From an uncultured Bacteroidota bacterium (GTDB lineage: Bacteria > Bacteroidota > Bacteroidia > Flavobacteriales > Flavobacteriaceae), in the NCBI GenBank assembly GCA_902560045.1, contig CACEKJ010000005.1:1-64000 (forward strand): a stretch of 64,000 bases of DNA, written 5' to 3'. The position numbers were made by a program, and so were the translations under genes. Below are positions 9,172 to 17,903 of the stretch, in pieces (the stretch's first letter is position 1; the number at the start of each line of letters is the position of its first letter). The notes under the pieces are model-generated. The model did no database searches. It worked only from the letters and a program-made list of their open reading frames with translations, and was not told the DNA's origin.

Positions 9172-9786
9172 AATTTCAAAAGCACATAAAACTATCCACA
9201 AGGCAAAGAGAAACTCAATAGTTCTTTGATAAATCCCTATATATTCAGATGATAAGTCTGACCCTAAGGTAAACACAAAAAAAGAGCTACTTACAGCTAT
9301 TAAAAGGGATTGAATAGAGAAATTTAAATAGGTTGATTTTTTTAATCCTAGTCCGATTAATATTATAAATAAAGGAGTTAATAGATAGATCAATAAAGCT
9401 GAAAAATTATGAGCGATTTGGGAGAAACTAGGATCAATTAATTCTTTATTACAACCACTGTCACAGGGAAATATTCCAGTAACTACTGTTCCAAATCCGT
9501 AAAATATTCCAATTCCATAAAATCCTATTTTCACCATTGTATCAGGCTGAAAATAATTTACACCAAGAAAGCAAAATATGCTTATTAAAATACCACTTGG
9601 AATATATCCAAAGATTCTTAAATATATCCCGTATTTGGTATCAATTGCGTACGATTCACTAATGTATTGATTATATATGTCATAGTTTTCAATTAAAAAT
9701 CCACCTATAATAAAGGATATTGAAAGAATACTTACGCCTGTAATTCCGATTAAATACGTAGTCTTATTATCTGTCAAATGCTGCAT
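9151..9786 (-). CDS. DUF998-family integral membrane protein
   Basis: A 211-residue protein with about six hydrophobic helices. Conserved points resemble DUF998: an ISESYAIDTKYG stretch after the first helix, and GTVVTGIFPCDSGC in the middle followed by a histidine (SQIAHNFSALL). The biochemical function of the family is unknown. The stop codon lies within the terminator hairpin of the tRNA gene. The gene follows the YHYH lipoprotein gene on the same strand with a 27-base gap, so the two may be co-transcribed. Confidence 0.7.
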   Translation of the reverse strand: MQHLTDNKTTYLIGITGVSILSISFIIGGFLIENYDIYNQYISESYAIDTKYGIYLRIFGYIPSGILISIFCFLGVNYFQPDTMVKIGFYGIGIFYGFGTVVTGIFPCDSGCNKELIDPSFSQIAHNFSALLIYLLTPLFIILIGLGLKKSTYLNFSIQSLLIAVSSSFFVFTLGSDLSSEYIGIYQRTIEFLFALWIVLCAFEIKKTATL

Positions 9787-9813
9787 TCAATAAATACATT
9801 TTTAAAAATGGTT

Positions 9814-10806
9814 TTAAACATCCCCCTTTAAACATCTTGTAAAGAAAGGAAAATCATCAGTAACTACATAGTAATAGATACCTTCAGGAAATTCAGGTGT
9901 AACCCCAAATCGTCCGTTGCATTCATCTAAATCTCCTAGTCCCTCAACATATTCATAATCCTGAGTAAAAGCACCCATCGGAATAGGTGTGTTAGGATTA
10001 TTTCCACCTCCTGGACCAGCTAATGAAGTTAAAATGTTCGGTCGATTTGTGTCTGCTTGATTTTTTAATCTATAACTTGGTTGTAATGCTAAAACTTCAC
10101 TGGTAGAATCACTAGCGTTTGAATAACCGTATCTTGCATAAATAGGAAAACCATCAGAAGCCCATCCAACGATTGTAATACTTTGATTATCACCTAAAAA
10201 ATCCATTAGTAGTTCTGGCATACCATGATAATGATATGCTCCATTAGGTTGAACATGAGCATGATTCATATCATCTCCAAAATTGAAAGTATCATGCCCT
10301 AATGCTTCAATGTTCCAATTACCTTGACATTGAGCTAAACAACACTCCCCTTCGTCATTACACCTTCCTGCAGTTGCTGGATCAAATTTGACACTATTTA
10401 GGGCATAAGCAATTGCTGAACCAGGACCACCTGCCTCTATTCCATTTTCGTAAACTATTATTGGGCAAAGTGTGAAACTTTTGTTTACATTTTGTTCACT
10501 TATAGTATTTGGGTTATGATTGTTTGGAAAAGTTCCTACCTCATGATTTGGGATTCCATTTCCATTTAAGATTCTATCAACTCCGTCAGAAGACCATGAA
10601 TATCTGCTGTAATTATTCACTGATTCATCGTCATTATATATTTCTTCGTTTATATCAACCAATATCCCAGTAGTTGAGTAGTCTCCAACACAATCTATAC
10701 TATTTTCTCCCTGTGAATTTTCATTATTATTACTTCCATTGTTTATATTTTCATCTTTTGAACATGAAAACGAAATAATTAGCATTAGGAGAATAGTCTT
10801 TTTCAT
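9814..10806 (-). CDS. YHYH-domain lipoprotein
   Basis: A 330-residue secreted lipoprotein. The signal peptide ends ISFSC with C15 as the lipidated cysteine, followed by an Asn/Ser-rich linker to about residue 35. The hallmark NGAYHYHG occurs in the middle, preceded by HAHVQP and followed by VGWASDGFPIYARYGY. These elements define the YHYH protein family, often found in marine bacteria and of unknown function. The clustered histidines suggest metal binding, which is inference. Several cysteines (DEGECCLAQCQG) may form disulfides. It is divergent from the ABC-F gene and just upstream of the DUF998 gene. Confidence 0.75.
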   Translation of the reverse strand: MKKTILLMLIISFSCSKDENINNGSNNNENSQGENSIDCVGDYSTTGILVDINEEIYNDDESVNNYSRYSWSSDGVDRILNGNGIPNHEVGTFPNNHNPNTISEQNVNKSFTLCPIIVYENGIEAGGPGSAIAYALNSVKFDPATAGRCNDEGECCLAQCQGNWNIEALGHDTFNFGDDMNHAHVQPNGAYHYHGMPELLMDFLGDNQSITIVGWASDGFPIYARYGYSNASDSTSEVLALQPSYRLKNQADTNRPNILTSLAGPGGGNNPNTPIPMGAFTQDYEYVEGLGDLDECNGRFGVTPEFPEGIYYYVVTDDFPFFTRCLKGDV

Positions 10807-10883
10807 AATGTGGTTGTTTATTTTTTGACCTTATTTAAGTTAAATGTATTTATTTATAATTTAAAAACAGCTAATTTGCATTT

Positions 10884-12818
10884 ATGATTTCGGTTAATAA
10901 CTTATCTCTTTATTTTGGTGGCCAAGATATTTTTAAAAATATTTCTTTTAAGATAAATAAGGGCGATAAGATTGGACTTGTTGGAAAAAATGGCGCAGGT
11001 AAATCTACTCTTTTAAACTTATTATCAGAAAATCTTAAACCTAATGATGGTAATATCTCAATGCCAAATGGTTTAATTCTTGGTTATTTGACCCAGGATT
11101 TAGATTTTAAAGATGGTAAGACTATAGTTGAAGAAGCTCAAACAGCATTTAGCGAATTAAATAAAATTCAAGATCGTTTAGAAATAATAAATAAAGAGAT
11201 TAATCAAAGATCTGACTATGAAGCTAAATCTTATCTTGATTTAATTTCAGAATTTCATGATCTAGATGAACGTTACAGAATTCTTGGCGGAAATGATATC
11301 CAATCTGAAATAAGTCAAGTACTGAGCGGGCTAGGCTTTACAACAAATGATTATGATAGGCAGACAACTGAATTTAGCGGTGGATGGAGGATGAGAATTG
11401 AGCTAGCTAAGATTCTACTTCAAAAACCTGATATTTTACTTCTAGATGAGCCTACCAATCACTTAGATATTGAATCAATTATTTGGCTTGAGCAATGGTT
11501 GAAAAAATTTACTGGAGCTATAGTACTTGTATCACACGACAGGTTATTTTTAGATTCCATTTCTAATAGAACAATAGAATTATCATTTACTAAAATAAAT
11601 GATTACAAGGCTAAATATTCAAAATATTTAGAGCTAAGAAAAGATAGAATTGAAAAGCAAATCCAAGCAAAGAAAAATCAAGACAAATTTATCTCAGAAA
11701 CAAAAATATTAATCAATAAATTCAGAGCAAAAAAAAATAAAGCAGCCTTTGCTCAAACTTTAATTGCGAAGCTTGACAAGCTTGAAATAATTCATGTTGA
11801 AAAAGAAGATGTGGGAAGTATGAAATTTAGTTTTCCACCAGCTCCGCACTCTGGCAAGGTGTCTTTAACAATTAATCAAGCCTCTAAAAGTTACGATGAC
11901 ATTAATGTATTAGAAAGTATTGATCTAGAAATTGTCAAGGGTGAAAAAATAGCCTTCGTTGGAAAAAATGGAGAAGGTAAATCTACACTAGCAAAAATGA
12001 TAGCAGGAGAAATCGATTTCAGTGGTGAAGTTGTTTTAGGCCACTCTGTTAAAATGGGGTATTATGCTCAGAATCAGGCTGATTTTCTAGATGAAGAATC
12101 AACAATTTTAGAAACTATAGAAGATGCTATTTCTGAAAATATTACTACAAATCCAAGGACGATTTTAGGTTCTTTTCTATTTACTAACGATGATGTTTCT
12201 AAAAAAATTAAAGTTCTTTCAGGTGGAGAAAGGGCAAGAGTATCATTATGTAAGCTTTTATTAAAACCATATAATCTACTTGTAATGGATGAACCTACCA
12301 ATCACCTAGATATCACATCAAAAGGTCTTTTAAAACAGGCTTTAATGGACTATGATGGAAGTTTAATTGTTGTTTCTCATGATAGAGAATTTTTACAGGG
12401 TCTAACCCAAAAGGTTTATGAATTCAGAGATAAGAATATCAAAGAATATCATGGTGATATTAATACATTTCTTTCTGAAAAAGATTTAAATAATTTCAAA
12501 CAGTTGGAAATGTCTCAAAACAGTCAAATTGATGGCTTAGATCTTAAAACTAACTCAAAAGGATCCTATCGTGATCAAAAAGATAGAAAGAGAAAAAACA
12601 ATAAACTTAAGACGAGAATCAGAAATATAGAAAAGGAAATAAATGAAATAAGCGAAGACCTTAAAAATAAAGATTTGGAGCTATCTGACCCTGTTAAATT
12701 TAAGCAGTTAAGTGAGGATAAAGAATTTTTTGAAATTTACGGTCAACAACAAAACAAACTCAAACAGCTTGAAGAAAAATGGACAAATCTGGTTGAGGAA
12801 TTAGAAAATATTTCTTGA
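10884..12818 (+). CDS. ABC-F family ATPase
   Basis: A soluble protein with two nucleotide-binding domains and no membrane segment, of the ABC-F type that acts on the ribosome. Domain 1 has Walker A GKNGAGKST (residues 35-42), signature FSGGW and Walker B ILLLDEPTNHLDI. Domain 2 has GKNGEGKST, LSGGERARVSL and LLVMDEPTNHLDI. A charged linker separates them, and a C-terminal lysine/glutamate-rich coiled coil (about residues 560-644) resembles the Uup/YfmR type. The 644-residue length fits. The exact subfamily (Uup-like or resistance-type) cannot be settled by eye; a housekeeping role is likely. Confidence 0.9.
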   Translation: MISVNNLSLYFGGQDIFKNISFKINKGDKIGLVGKNGAGKSTLLNLLSENLKPNDGNISMPNGLILGYLTQDLDFKDGKTIVEEAQTAFSELNKIQDRLEIINKEINQRSDYEAKSYLDLISEFHDLDERYRILGGNDIQSEISQVLSGLGFTTNDYDRQTTEFSGGWRMRIELAKILLQKPDILLLDEPTNHLDIESIIWLEQWLKKFTGAIVLVSHDRLFLDSISNRTIELSFTKINDYKAKYSKYLELRKDRIEKQIQAKKNQDKFISETKILINKFRAKKNKAAFAQTLIAKLDKLEIIHVEKEDVGSMKFSFPPAPHSGKVSLTINQASKSYDDINVLESIDLEIVKGEKIAFVGKNGEGKSTLAKMIAGEIDFSGEVVLGHSVKMGYYAQNQADFLDEESTILETIEDAISENITTNPRTILGSFLFTNDDVSKKIKVLSGGERARVSLCKLLLKPYNLLVMDEPTNHLDITSKGLLKQALMDYDGSLIVVSHDREFLQGLTQKVYEFRDKNIKEYHGDINTFLSEKDLNNFKQLEMSQNSQIDGLDLKTNSKGSYRDQKDRKRKNNKLKTRIRNIEKEINEISEDLKNKDLELSDPVKFKQLSEDKEFFEIYGQQQNKLKQLEEKWTNLVEELENIS

Positions 12819-12838
12819 ACACAAGATGTTTATTTAAA

Positions 12839-12868
12839 AAAAGCCCCACTTAATTAGTGAGGCTTTTA
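12839..12868. terminator. bidirectional terminator between ABC-F and BNR genes
   Basis: Arms AAAAGCC-C-CACT (12839-12850) and AGTG-A-GGCTTTT (12856-12867) pair apart from one C/A mismatch, with a TAATT loop. A-rich and T-rich flanks let it serve both convergent genes. Confidence 0.8.
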
Positions 12869-12873
12869 TTATT

Positions 12874-15800
12874 TTACTCGTTTACAAATTCATCGTAAGA
12901 TTTTAAGTTTAAATTACTCAAATCCACTTTCTTTAATAGTTTGTTGTAAACTTTTTTTGCAGAAACCATTTCATTTTCAATTAATTCTAAATTATCCATC
13001 TCATTTGATGAGGGTACATCATAACTGGAAGCTACTTTAGAATATAAGTCTGCCATTTTTTCTCTCAACTGTTTTTTTGCAGCTCCAACGTAGTTATCAC
13101 CCGTTGTAATCACTAAATTTTTCTTTAAATCATCAAATTTAGATTTTACTTTTTTGCTGATTAAATCGCTTTTTAGAACTTCATCAATCGTGTAAACAGT
13201 ATAAGCTAAGTCTTCAGTCATATTAAATAATTTCATCACTGTTTCAAATTGAAATTCTCTTTCATCTGAACTTAGACCGGCTTTATTCTTATATGATACA
13301 TTGATTATTTTTTCAAAAGTATCTCTACCCTTTTTTATGACAACTTTATATTTTCCTGCAGGAACAGTAGGAGAGGTAAATCCTCCAAAACTTAAAGTTT
13401 TTGCTTTGGCTATTTTTGGAACTCTCATATTATAATCCCAAGACACAGTATTTATTCCTTTGGACTTTCCAGGTGTCAGAGTTGTAATTTTATTACCCTC
13501 CATATCTTGGATTTCCATAGTCATTTTACCAAAAGTATGTCTTTTAGGTAATAAATATTGAATTTCACAACTTAGTGATGAGTTTGCGCCAAAAAATTGA
13601 GTTTCTCGTCCAAAACTGTCAGAGAATCCTCCGTATTCTTGGATTATAAATTCATCATTACTGAAAAAATAGAGTTTTTCGTCTAAGTTTTTTTCATTTA
13701 TTTCCCTTAGTGGAGAAATATCATCAATTATTATAACCCCTCTTCCGTGCGTTCCCAAAACTAAGTCATTTGTTTTTTCTTGTAGCTCCATATAATGAAC
13801 AGCAACGGGTGGTACATTTTTATTGAATCTTGACCAATTTTCTCCTCCGTTAATGGTTATATATACGCCTAATTCAGTTCCTAAAAACAACAAATCTTCA
13901 TTTACATAGTCAACTTGTATGTTTCTGACAAATCCAGTTACATCGTTGTTGGGAATTATGTTTTCCCAAGTTTTTCCCAAATCACTAGTCTTATAAGCGT
14001 ATGCCTTCATGTCACCTGATGTATGACCATCAAAGACTGCATAGGCTACATTCTGATCTATTGTACTAGCTTCAATATGGTATACCCAGGTATTATTAGG
14101 AACTCCTTGAATATTTTCAATCACATTTTTCCAGTTTTTACCACCGTCATTAGTAACCTGAATATTCCCGTCGTCTGTACCTACCCAAATGATATTTTCA
14201 TTTAACGGGGATTCTGTAACTGTAAAAATTGTAGTATGATTTTCTGCACCTGAATTATCCATTGATAAACCTCCTGAGTCTTCTTGGTTTTGTTTTGATT
14301 TATCATTTGTCGTTAAATCAGGTGAAATAATATCCCAAGTATTACCCATATCATCAGACTTGTGAAGATATTGACTTCCAATATAAATTCTGTCTGGATT
14401 ATTTTTACTTATTTCAATAGGTGCATTCCAGTTAAATCTGTATTCTTCATAGCCTTTTACAGGTAAGGGTTGAATTGTTTTGACCAGATTATTGTCAACA
14501 TCATATCTCCAAACATTTTCTGCCCCTTGCATTTCTGAATAAATAATATTTTTAGTTGGGTGTCTTAGAACTCTAAATCCATCACCTTGACCAACAGGAT
14601 TCCAGTTTTTTGCAGAAATACCACCTGCAGCAAAAGAAGGTCCATACCAAGATCCATTATCTTGAAGCCCACCGTATATGTTATAAGGCTCTTCATTATC
14701 AACACTAATATGATAAAACTGAGATAATGGAAGGTTTTCTACTATCTCCATAGTAACTCCTTTATTCCAAGATCTGTAAACTCCACCATCAGTTCCAACA
14801 TACATTAAATCCGAATTATTTATGTCAAAAACCATATCGTGGATATCAGGATGCATATTTCCTAAGGATTCAAAAGTCTCCCCTCCATCTTTGGAAATAG
14901 ACCCGTATAATCCAGCTTTTACAACCGTGTTTTCATCTCTTGGGTCAACTACAATTCTTGAGAAATAAAATGGCCTAACAGTTATTCCAAAATCATTATT
15001 TTTTTGCTCCCAATTTTTTCCTCCATCAGTACTTCTATAAAGTCCTTTATCCTCGTCTTTTTCAGCTTCAATCACGGTGTATAGAGTATTAGGATTAGAT
15101 TCTGAAACACCGATTGCTAATCTCCCTAATTTCCCTTCAGGAAATCCATTGTGAATTTTATCCCAGTTTTTTCCACCGTCCGTAGATTTATATAATGCAC
15201 TATTATCTCCTCCTGAATTAAATGACCATGCGGTTCTTCTAAATTCCCACATTGATGCATACAGGGTATTCGGGTCTGATGGATCCATAGCTAAATCAGC
15301 ACATCCAGTTGATTCATTCAAATACAAAATATTTTCCCAAGTTTCTCCTCCATCTAAAGATTTGTATACTCCTCTTTCATTACTATCTGACCATAGAGCT
15401 CCTAAAACTGCAACATATATTTCATTTGAGTTTTCTGGATTGACAATTATGTTGGCTATTCTTTCAGAATTCTCCAATCCAATTCGATTCCAGTTATTAC
15501 CTCCGTCTGTTGATTTGTAAAGTCCGTCACCAATAGAAACACTGTTTCTTGGCCATGGCTCACCGGTTCCAACATATATAGTATTATCTGGGTCATTAGG
15601 GTCAATTTCTAATGCTCCAATCGATTGACAATGGTCATCAAATATTGGATAAAAAGTTGTCCCAGCGTCGTTTGACTTCCAAACACCACCACCGGCAGAT
15701 CCTGCATAAATGATCATTGGGTCTGTGGGATGATTTTCTAAGTCGCTTATTCTTCCACTCATTACTGCAGGTCCAATCTCTCTAGCTTTTAGGTCACCAA

Positions 15801-15903
15801 AATAATTTTCAAGTTTTATTTCCTTTTTTTCTTGCGAAAACGAACTCAGTGATAAACACAATAGCATTATACCACTAAGAATAGTAGTTGATTTATATAA
15901 CAT
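12874..15903 (-). CDS. secreted BNR/Asp-box repeat (sortilin-VPS10-like) protein
   Basis: A 1009-residue exported protein with a signal peptide (residues 1 to about 23, ending SSFSQ). From about residue 50 to 720 it is a long array of Asp-box motifs of the form S-x-D-x-G-x-x-W (for example KSTDGGNNWNRI, KSLDGGETWENI, YRSTDGGKNWEQ). These build beta-propellers as in sortilins and sialidases. The C-terminal 250 residues hold a beta-sandwich-like part (KTLSFGGFTSPTVPAGKYKVVIKKG) and a helical end. It is often annotated as glycosyl hydrolase, but no catalytic sialidase residues are evident. No type IX C-terminal sorting domain is visible. A LolA-like gene lies 17 bases upstream on the same strand, so the two probably form one operon. 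Confidence 0.85.
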   Translation of the reverse strand: MLYKSTTILSGIMLLCLSLSSFSQEKKEIKLENYFGDLKAREIGPAVMSGRISDLENHPTDPMIIYAGSAGGGVWKSNDAGTTFYPIFDDHCQSIGALEIDPNDPDNTIYVGTGEPWPRNSVSIGDGLYKSTDGGNNWNRIGLENSERIANIIVNPENSNEIYVAVLGALWSDSNERGVYKSLDGGETWENILYLNESTGCADLAMDPSDPNTLYASMWEFRRTAWSFNSGGDNSALYKSTDGGKNWDKIHNGFPEGKLGRLAIGVSESNPNTLYTVIEAEKDEDKGLYRSTDGGKNWEQKNNDFGITVRPFYFSRIVVDPRDENTVVKAGLYGSISKDGGETFESLGNMHPDIHDMVFDINNSDLMYVGTDGGVYRSWNKGVTMEIVENLPLSQFYHISVDNEEPYNIYGGLQDNGSWYGPSFAAGGISAKNWNPVGQGDGFRVLRHPTKNIIYSEMQGAENVWRYDVDNNLVKTIQPLPVKGYEEYRFNWNAPIEISKNNPDRIYIGSQYLHKSDDMGNTWDIISPDLTTNDKSKQNQEDSGGLSMDNSGAENHTTIFTVTESPLNENIIWVGTDDGNIQVTNDGGKNWKNVIENIQGVPNNTWVYHIEASTIDQNVAYAVFDGHTSGDMKAYAYKTSDLGKTWENIIPNNDVTGFVRNIQVDYVNEDLLFLGTELGVYITINGGENWSRFNKNVPPVAVHYMELQEKTNDLVLGTHGRGVIIIDDISPLREINEKNLDEKLYFFSNDEFIIQEYGGFSDSFGRETQFFGANSSLSCEIQYLLPKRHTFGKMTMEIQDMEGNKITTLTPGKSKGINTVSWDYNMRVPKIAKAKTLSFGGFTSPTVPAGKYKVVIKKGRDTFEKIINVSYKNKAGLSSDEREFQFETVMKLFNMTEDLAYTVYTIDEVLKSDLISKKVKSKFDDLKKNLVITTGDNYVGAAKKQLREKMADLYSKVASSYDVPSSNEMDNLELIENEMVSAKKVYNKLLKKVDLSNLNLKSYDEFVNE

Positions 15904-15920
15904 TTTAAATTTTTAAATTT

Positions 15921-16688
15921 TTACTTATTTTCTTCCTCAGTTATTTCAGGAAACTCAAATTCACTTTCATCAACCGTTGGGTTTAGTTCAATCGAAGTTA
16001 TTGTAATGGGTTGACCTGGTTGATCCTTTACTCCTTGAGTCATCGAAAACGGCATATAAAGTCCTTCAACTTCTTGATAATCACTCATTTTAGATTCCAT
16101 AATCATTCCTTTTCCAGGCCCGTCCATAACTTCTTCGTGAACCATAATAGGAACAAAATTTTCTGAATCAAAATAGTAAATGGAAACATTAGGAACTTCA
16201 TTTCCGTCAATGACCATTGGTTTCTTTGTAAGTTTTATTTTAAACACATCTGATCCCTCAACACTTTCTGTGCCCATAAGCTCAGCAGTAAATCCTTTTT
16301 CTTTATAGTTTAGAAAAGGGTCAGGAAATTCAGCAAGTTCGTTTCTAACATTATCAACGTCTTCTTGGTCATTTTTTTCAGCTTTCATTGACATGAAATT
16401 TGTTGACCATAAAGTTTCTCCGTCAAAAACACCTTGTTTAATGTCCATACCTTGAACAGATATTTTTGTATACATTTTATCTTTAAGCTGTACCATTTCA
16501 ATAGGTATTTCCATACCCATCTGATTTATGCTTGCATTCATTTTCATACCTTGAACATTTTCCCAGTTTTCTGCACCACCAGTGTTCTCAAAATAATTTT
16601 CGATAATCTCATCTACTGATTGCGCATTTAAAGAAACAGTCAAAAGTGATATTAATGCAAAAAGAAATAAGTTGTTTAAATTTTTCAT
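15921..16688 (-). CDS. LolA-like periplasmic protein
   Basis: A 255-residue exported protein with a signal peptide ending LNAQ at about residue 23. The pattern of the outer membrane lipoprotein-sorting (LolA/LolB-fold) family is visible: an N-terminal helix (VDEIIENYFENTGGAENW), then beta strands with MKMNASINQMGMEIPIEMVQLKDKMY, VFDGETLWSTNF, and VFKIKLTKKP followed by IYYFDSENFVPIMV. Such proteins bind acyl chains or lipids. It is first in a two-gene unit with the BNR repeat protein. It is not the canonical LolA by length or context, so the substrate is unknown. Confidence 0.7.
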   Translation of the reverse strand: MKNLNNLFLFALISLLTVSLNAQSVDEIIENYFENTGGAENWENVQGMKMNASINQMGMEIPIEMVQLKDKMYTKISVQGMDIKQGVFDGETLWSTNFMSMKAEKNDQEDVDNVRNELAEFPDPFLNYKEKGFTAELMGTESVEGSDVFKIKLTKKPMVIDGNEVPNVSIYYFDSENFVPIMVHEEVMDGPGKGMIMESKMSDYQEVEGLYMPFSMTQGVKDQPGQPITITSIELNPTVDESEFEFPEITEEENK

Positions 16689-16776
16689 TTTATTGAATTT
16701 AAGTTAAGGATCAATATTAAATATTTATACTCGTTTTTTAAAAGAATAAAAGTTAATTTTATCATAAGATTTTTTT

Positions 16777-17697
16777 ATGAATCAGATTAAAATATTTTCC
16801 CCTGCATCAGTCTCTAATATATGTTGTGGTTTTGATGTACTTGGCTTTTCAATCGACGGGATTGGAGATGAGCTTAGAATAACAAAATCTACTAATAAGG
16901 GAGTAAATATAAAAGAAATTAAAGGATACAATGTTCCTTTGGAAAACAACAAAAACACTGCTTCTGTTGCGGCTCAAGCTTTGTTAGATCATCTTAAAAT
17001 CAATGAAGGTTTTGATATAGAAATTAATAAAAAAATCAAGCCTGGAAGTGGTATTGGAAGTAGTGCTGCTTCTGCAGTTGGAGCCGTTTTCGGAATTAAT
17101 AAACTTTTAGGAAATCCGTTAAAGCACGAAGAACTTCTAAAATTTGCAATGAAGGGCGAATTTGTTTCCAGTAAAACAGCACCTGCTGACAATGTTGCTT
17201 CTGCCTTGTATGGAGGAACTATTTTAGTTAATAACAGAGAAAATTATAATGTAATTAAGCTTCCAGTTCCAAAAAGTTTATATGCAATCATTCATCATCC
17301 ATTGATTGAAATTAAAACCTCTGACTCAAGGGGTGTATTGCCTAAATCAATTGATTTAAAAATTGCTTCTGATCAATTGAGCGCTTTAGGTGGATTTATT
17401 CACTCATTACATACCCAAGACTTTGATCTTATGAAAATCTCTTTGAAAGATTATCTTGTTGAACAATTTAGATCAGATTATGTCCCTGCGTTTAATGAAG
17501 TCAAGACTATTTCTGATCTTAATAATACAATTTGTTGTTCTATTTCTGGTTCAGGCCCTTCAATTTTTACCTTAGTGAACTCTCTTAATGATGCCAAAAG
17601 ACTAAAATCAGTATTTGATGAAATATATAAGGACAAAAAACTAGAGTTTAATTCCTATATAACCAGTTTAAATTCAAAAGGGGTTCATGAGATCTGA
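16777..17697 (+). CDS. thrB: homoserine kinase
   Basis: Phosphorylates L-homoserine with ATP in threonine synthesis. The GHMP-kinase ATP motif PGSGIGSSAASAVGAV lies at residues 89-104, and the N-terminal FSPASVSNICCGFDVLGF block is typical of ThrB. The C-terminal CSISGSGPSIFTLV is GHMP motif 3. At 306 residues the protein is complete. In many Flavobacteriia thrB is flanked by a fused aspartokinase-homoserine dehydrogenase gene and thrC. Here neither neighbour is present, so the threonine genes appear dispersed. Confidence 0.93.
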   Translation: MNQIKIFSPASVSNICCGFDVLGFSIDGIGDELRITKSTNKGVNIKEIKGYNVPLENNKNTASVAAQALLDHLKINEGFDIEINKKIKPGSGIGSSAASAVGAVFGINKLLGNPLKHEELLKFAMKGEFVSSKTAPADNVASALYGGTILVNNRENYNVIKLPVPKSLYAIIHHPLIEIKTSDSRGVLPKSIDLKIASDQLSALGGFIHSLHTQDFDLMKISLKDYLVEQFRSDYVPAFNEVKTISDLNNTICCSISGSGPSIFTLVNSLNDAKRLKSVFDEIYKDKKLEFNSYITSLNSKGVHEI

Positions 17698-17850
17698 TTA
17701 TCAACAGTTTAGGTTTTTTCAATTTTAATAAATTCTTTTTTTTTAACTAGTTTTTTTTTCATTTTCCCATTTTTAAATACTCTTTTTTGATAAATACATA
17801 AAATTTAAAGAATCATATATTATACTACTAATAATTCACTTATTATTATT

Positions 17851-17858
17851 TATATTTG
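17851..17858 (+). promoter_or_regulatory. -7 box of amt
   Basis: TATATTTG matches TAnnTTTG exactly and lies 45 bases before the amt start. The rest of the 206-base gap after thrB is T-rich. No clear -33 TTG was seen, which might indicate dependence on an activator. Confidence 0.5.
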
Positions 17859-17903
17859 CGAATTATTTAACAAAATAAGAAAACAACTAAAAACTTTTTA
17901 ATT

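Noticed and set aside
12874-13000. Type IX secretion C-terminal domain on the BNR protein
   Set aside because: The C-terminus is helical and lysine-rich and lacks the conserved beta-rich sorting-domain motifs.
17698-17850. T-rich gap after thrB considered for a small RNA or terminator
   Set aside because: It has long T runs but no stem of convincing length; nothing beyond the amt -7 box could be supported.
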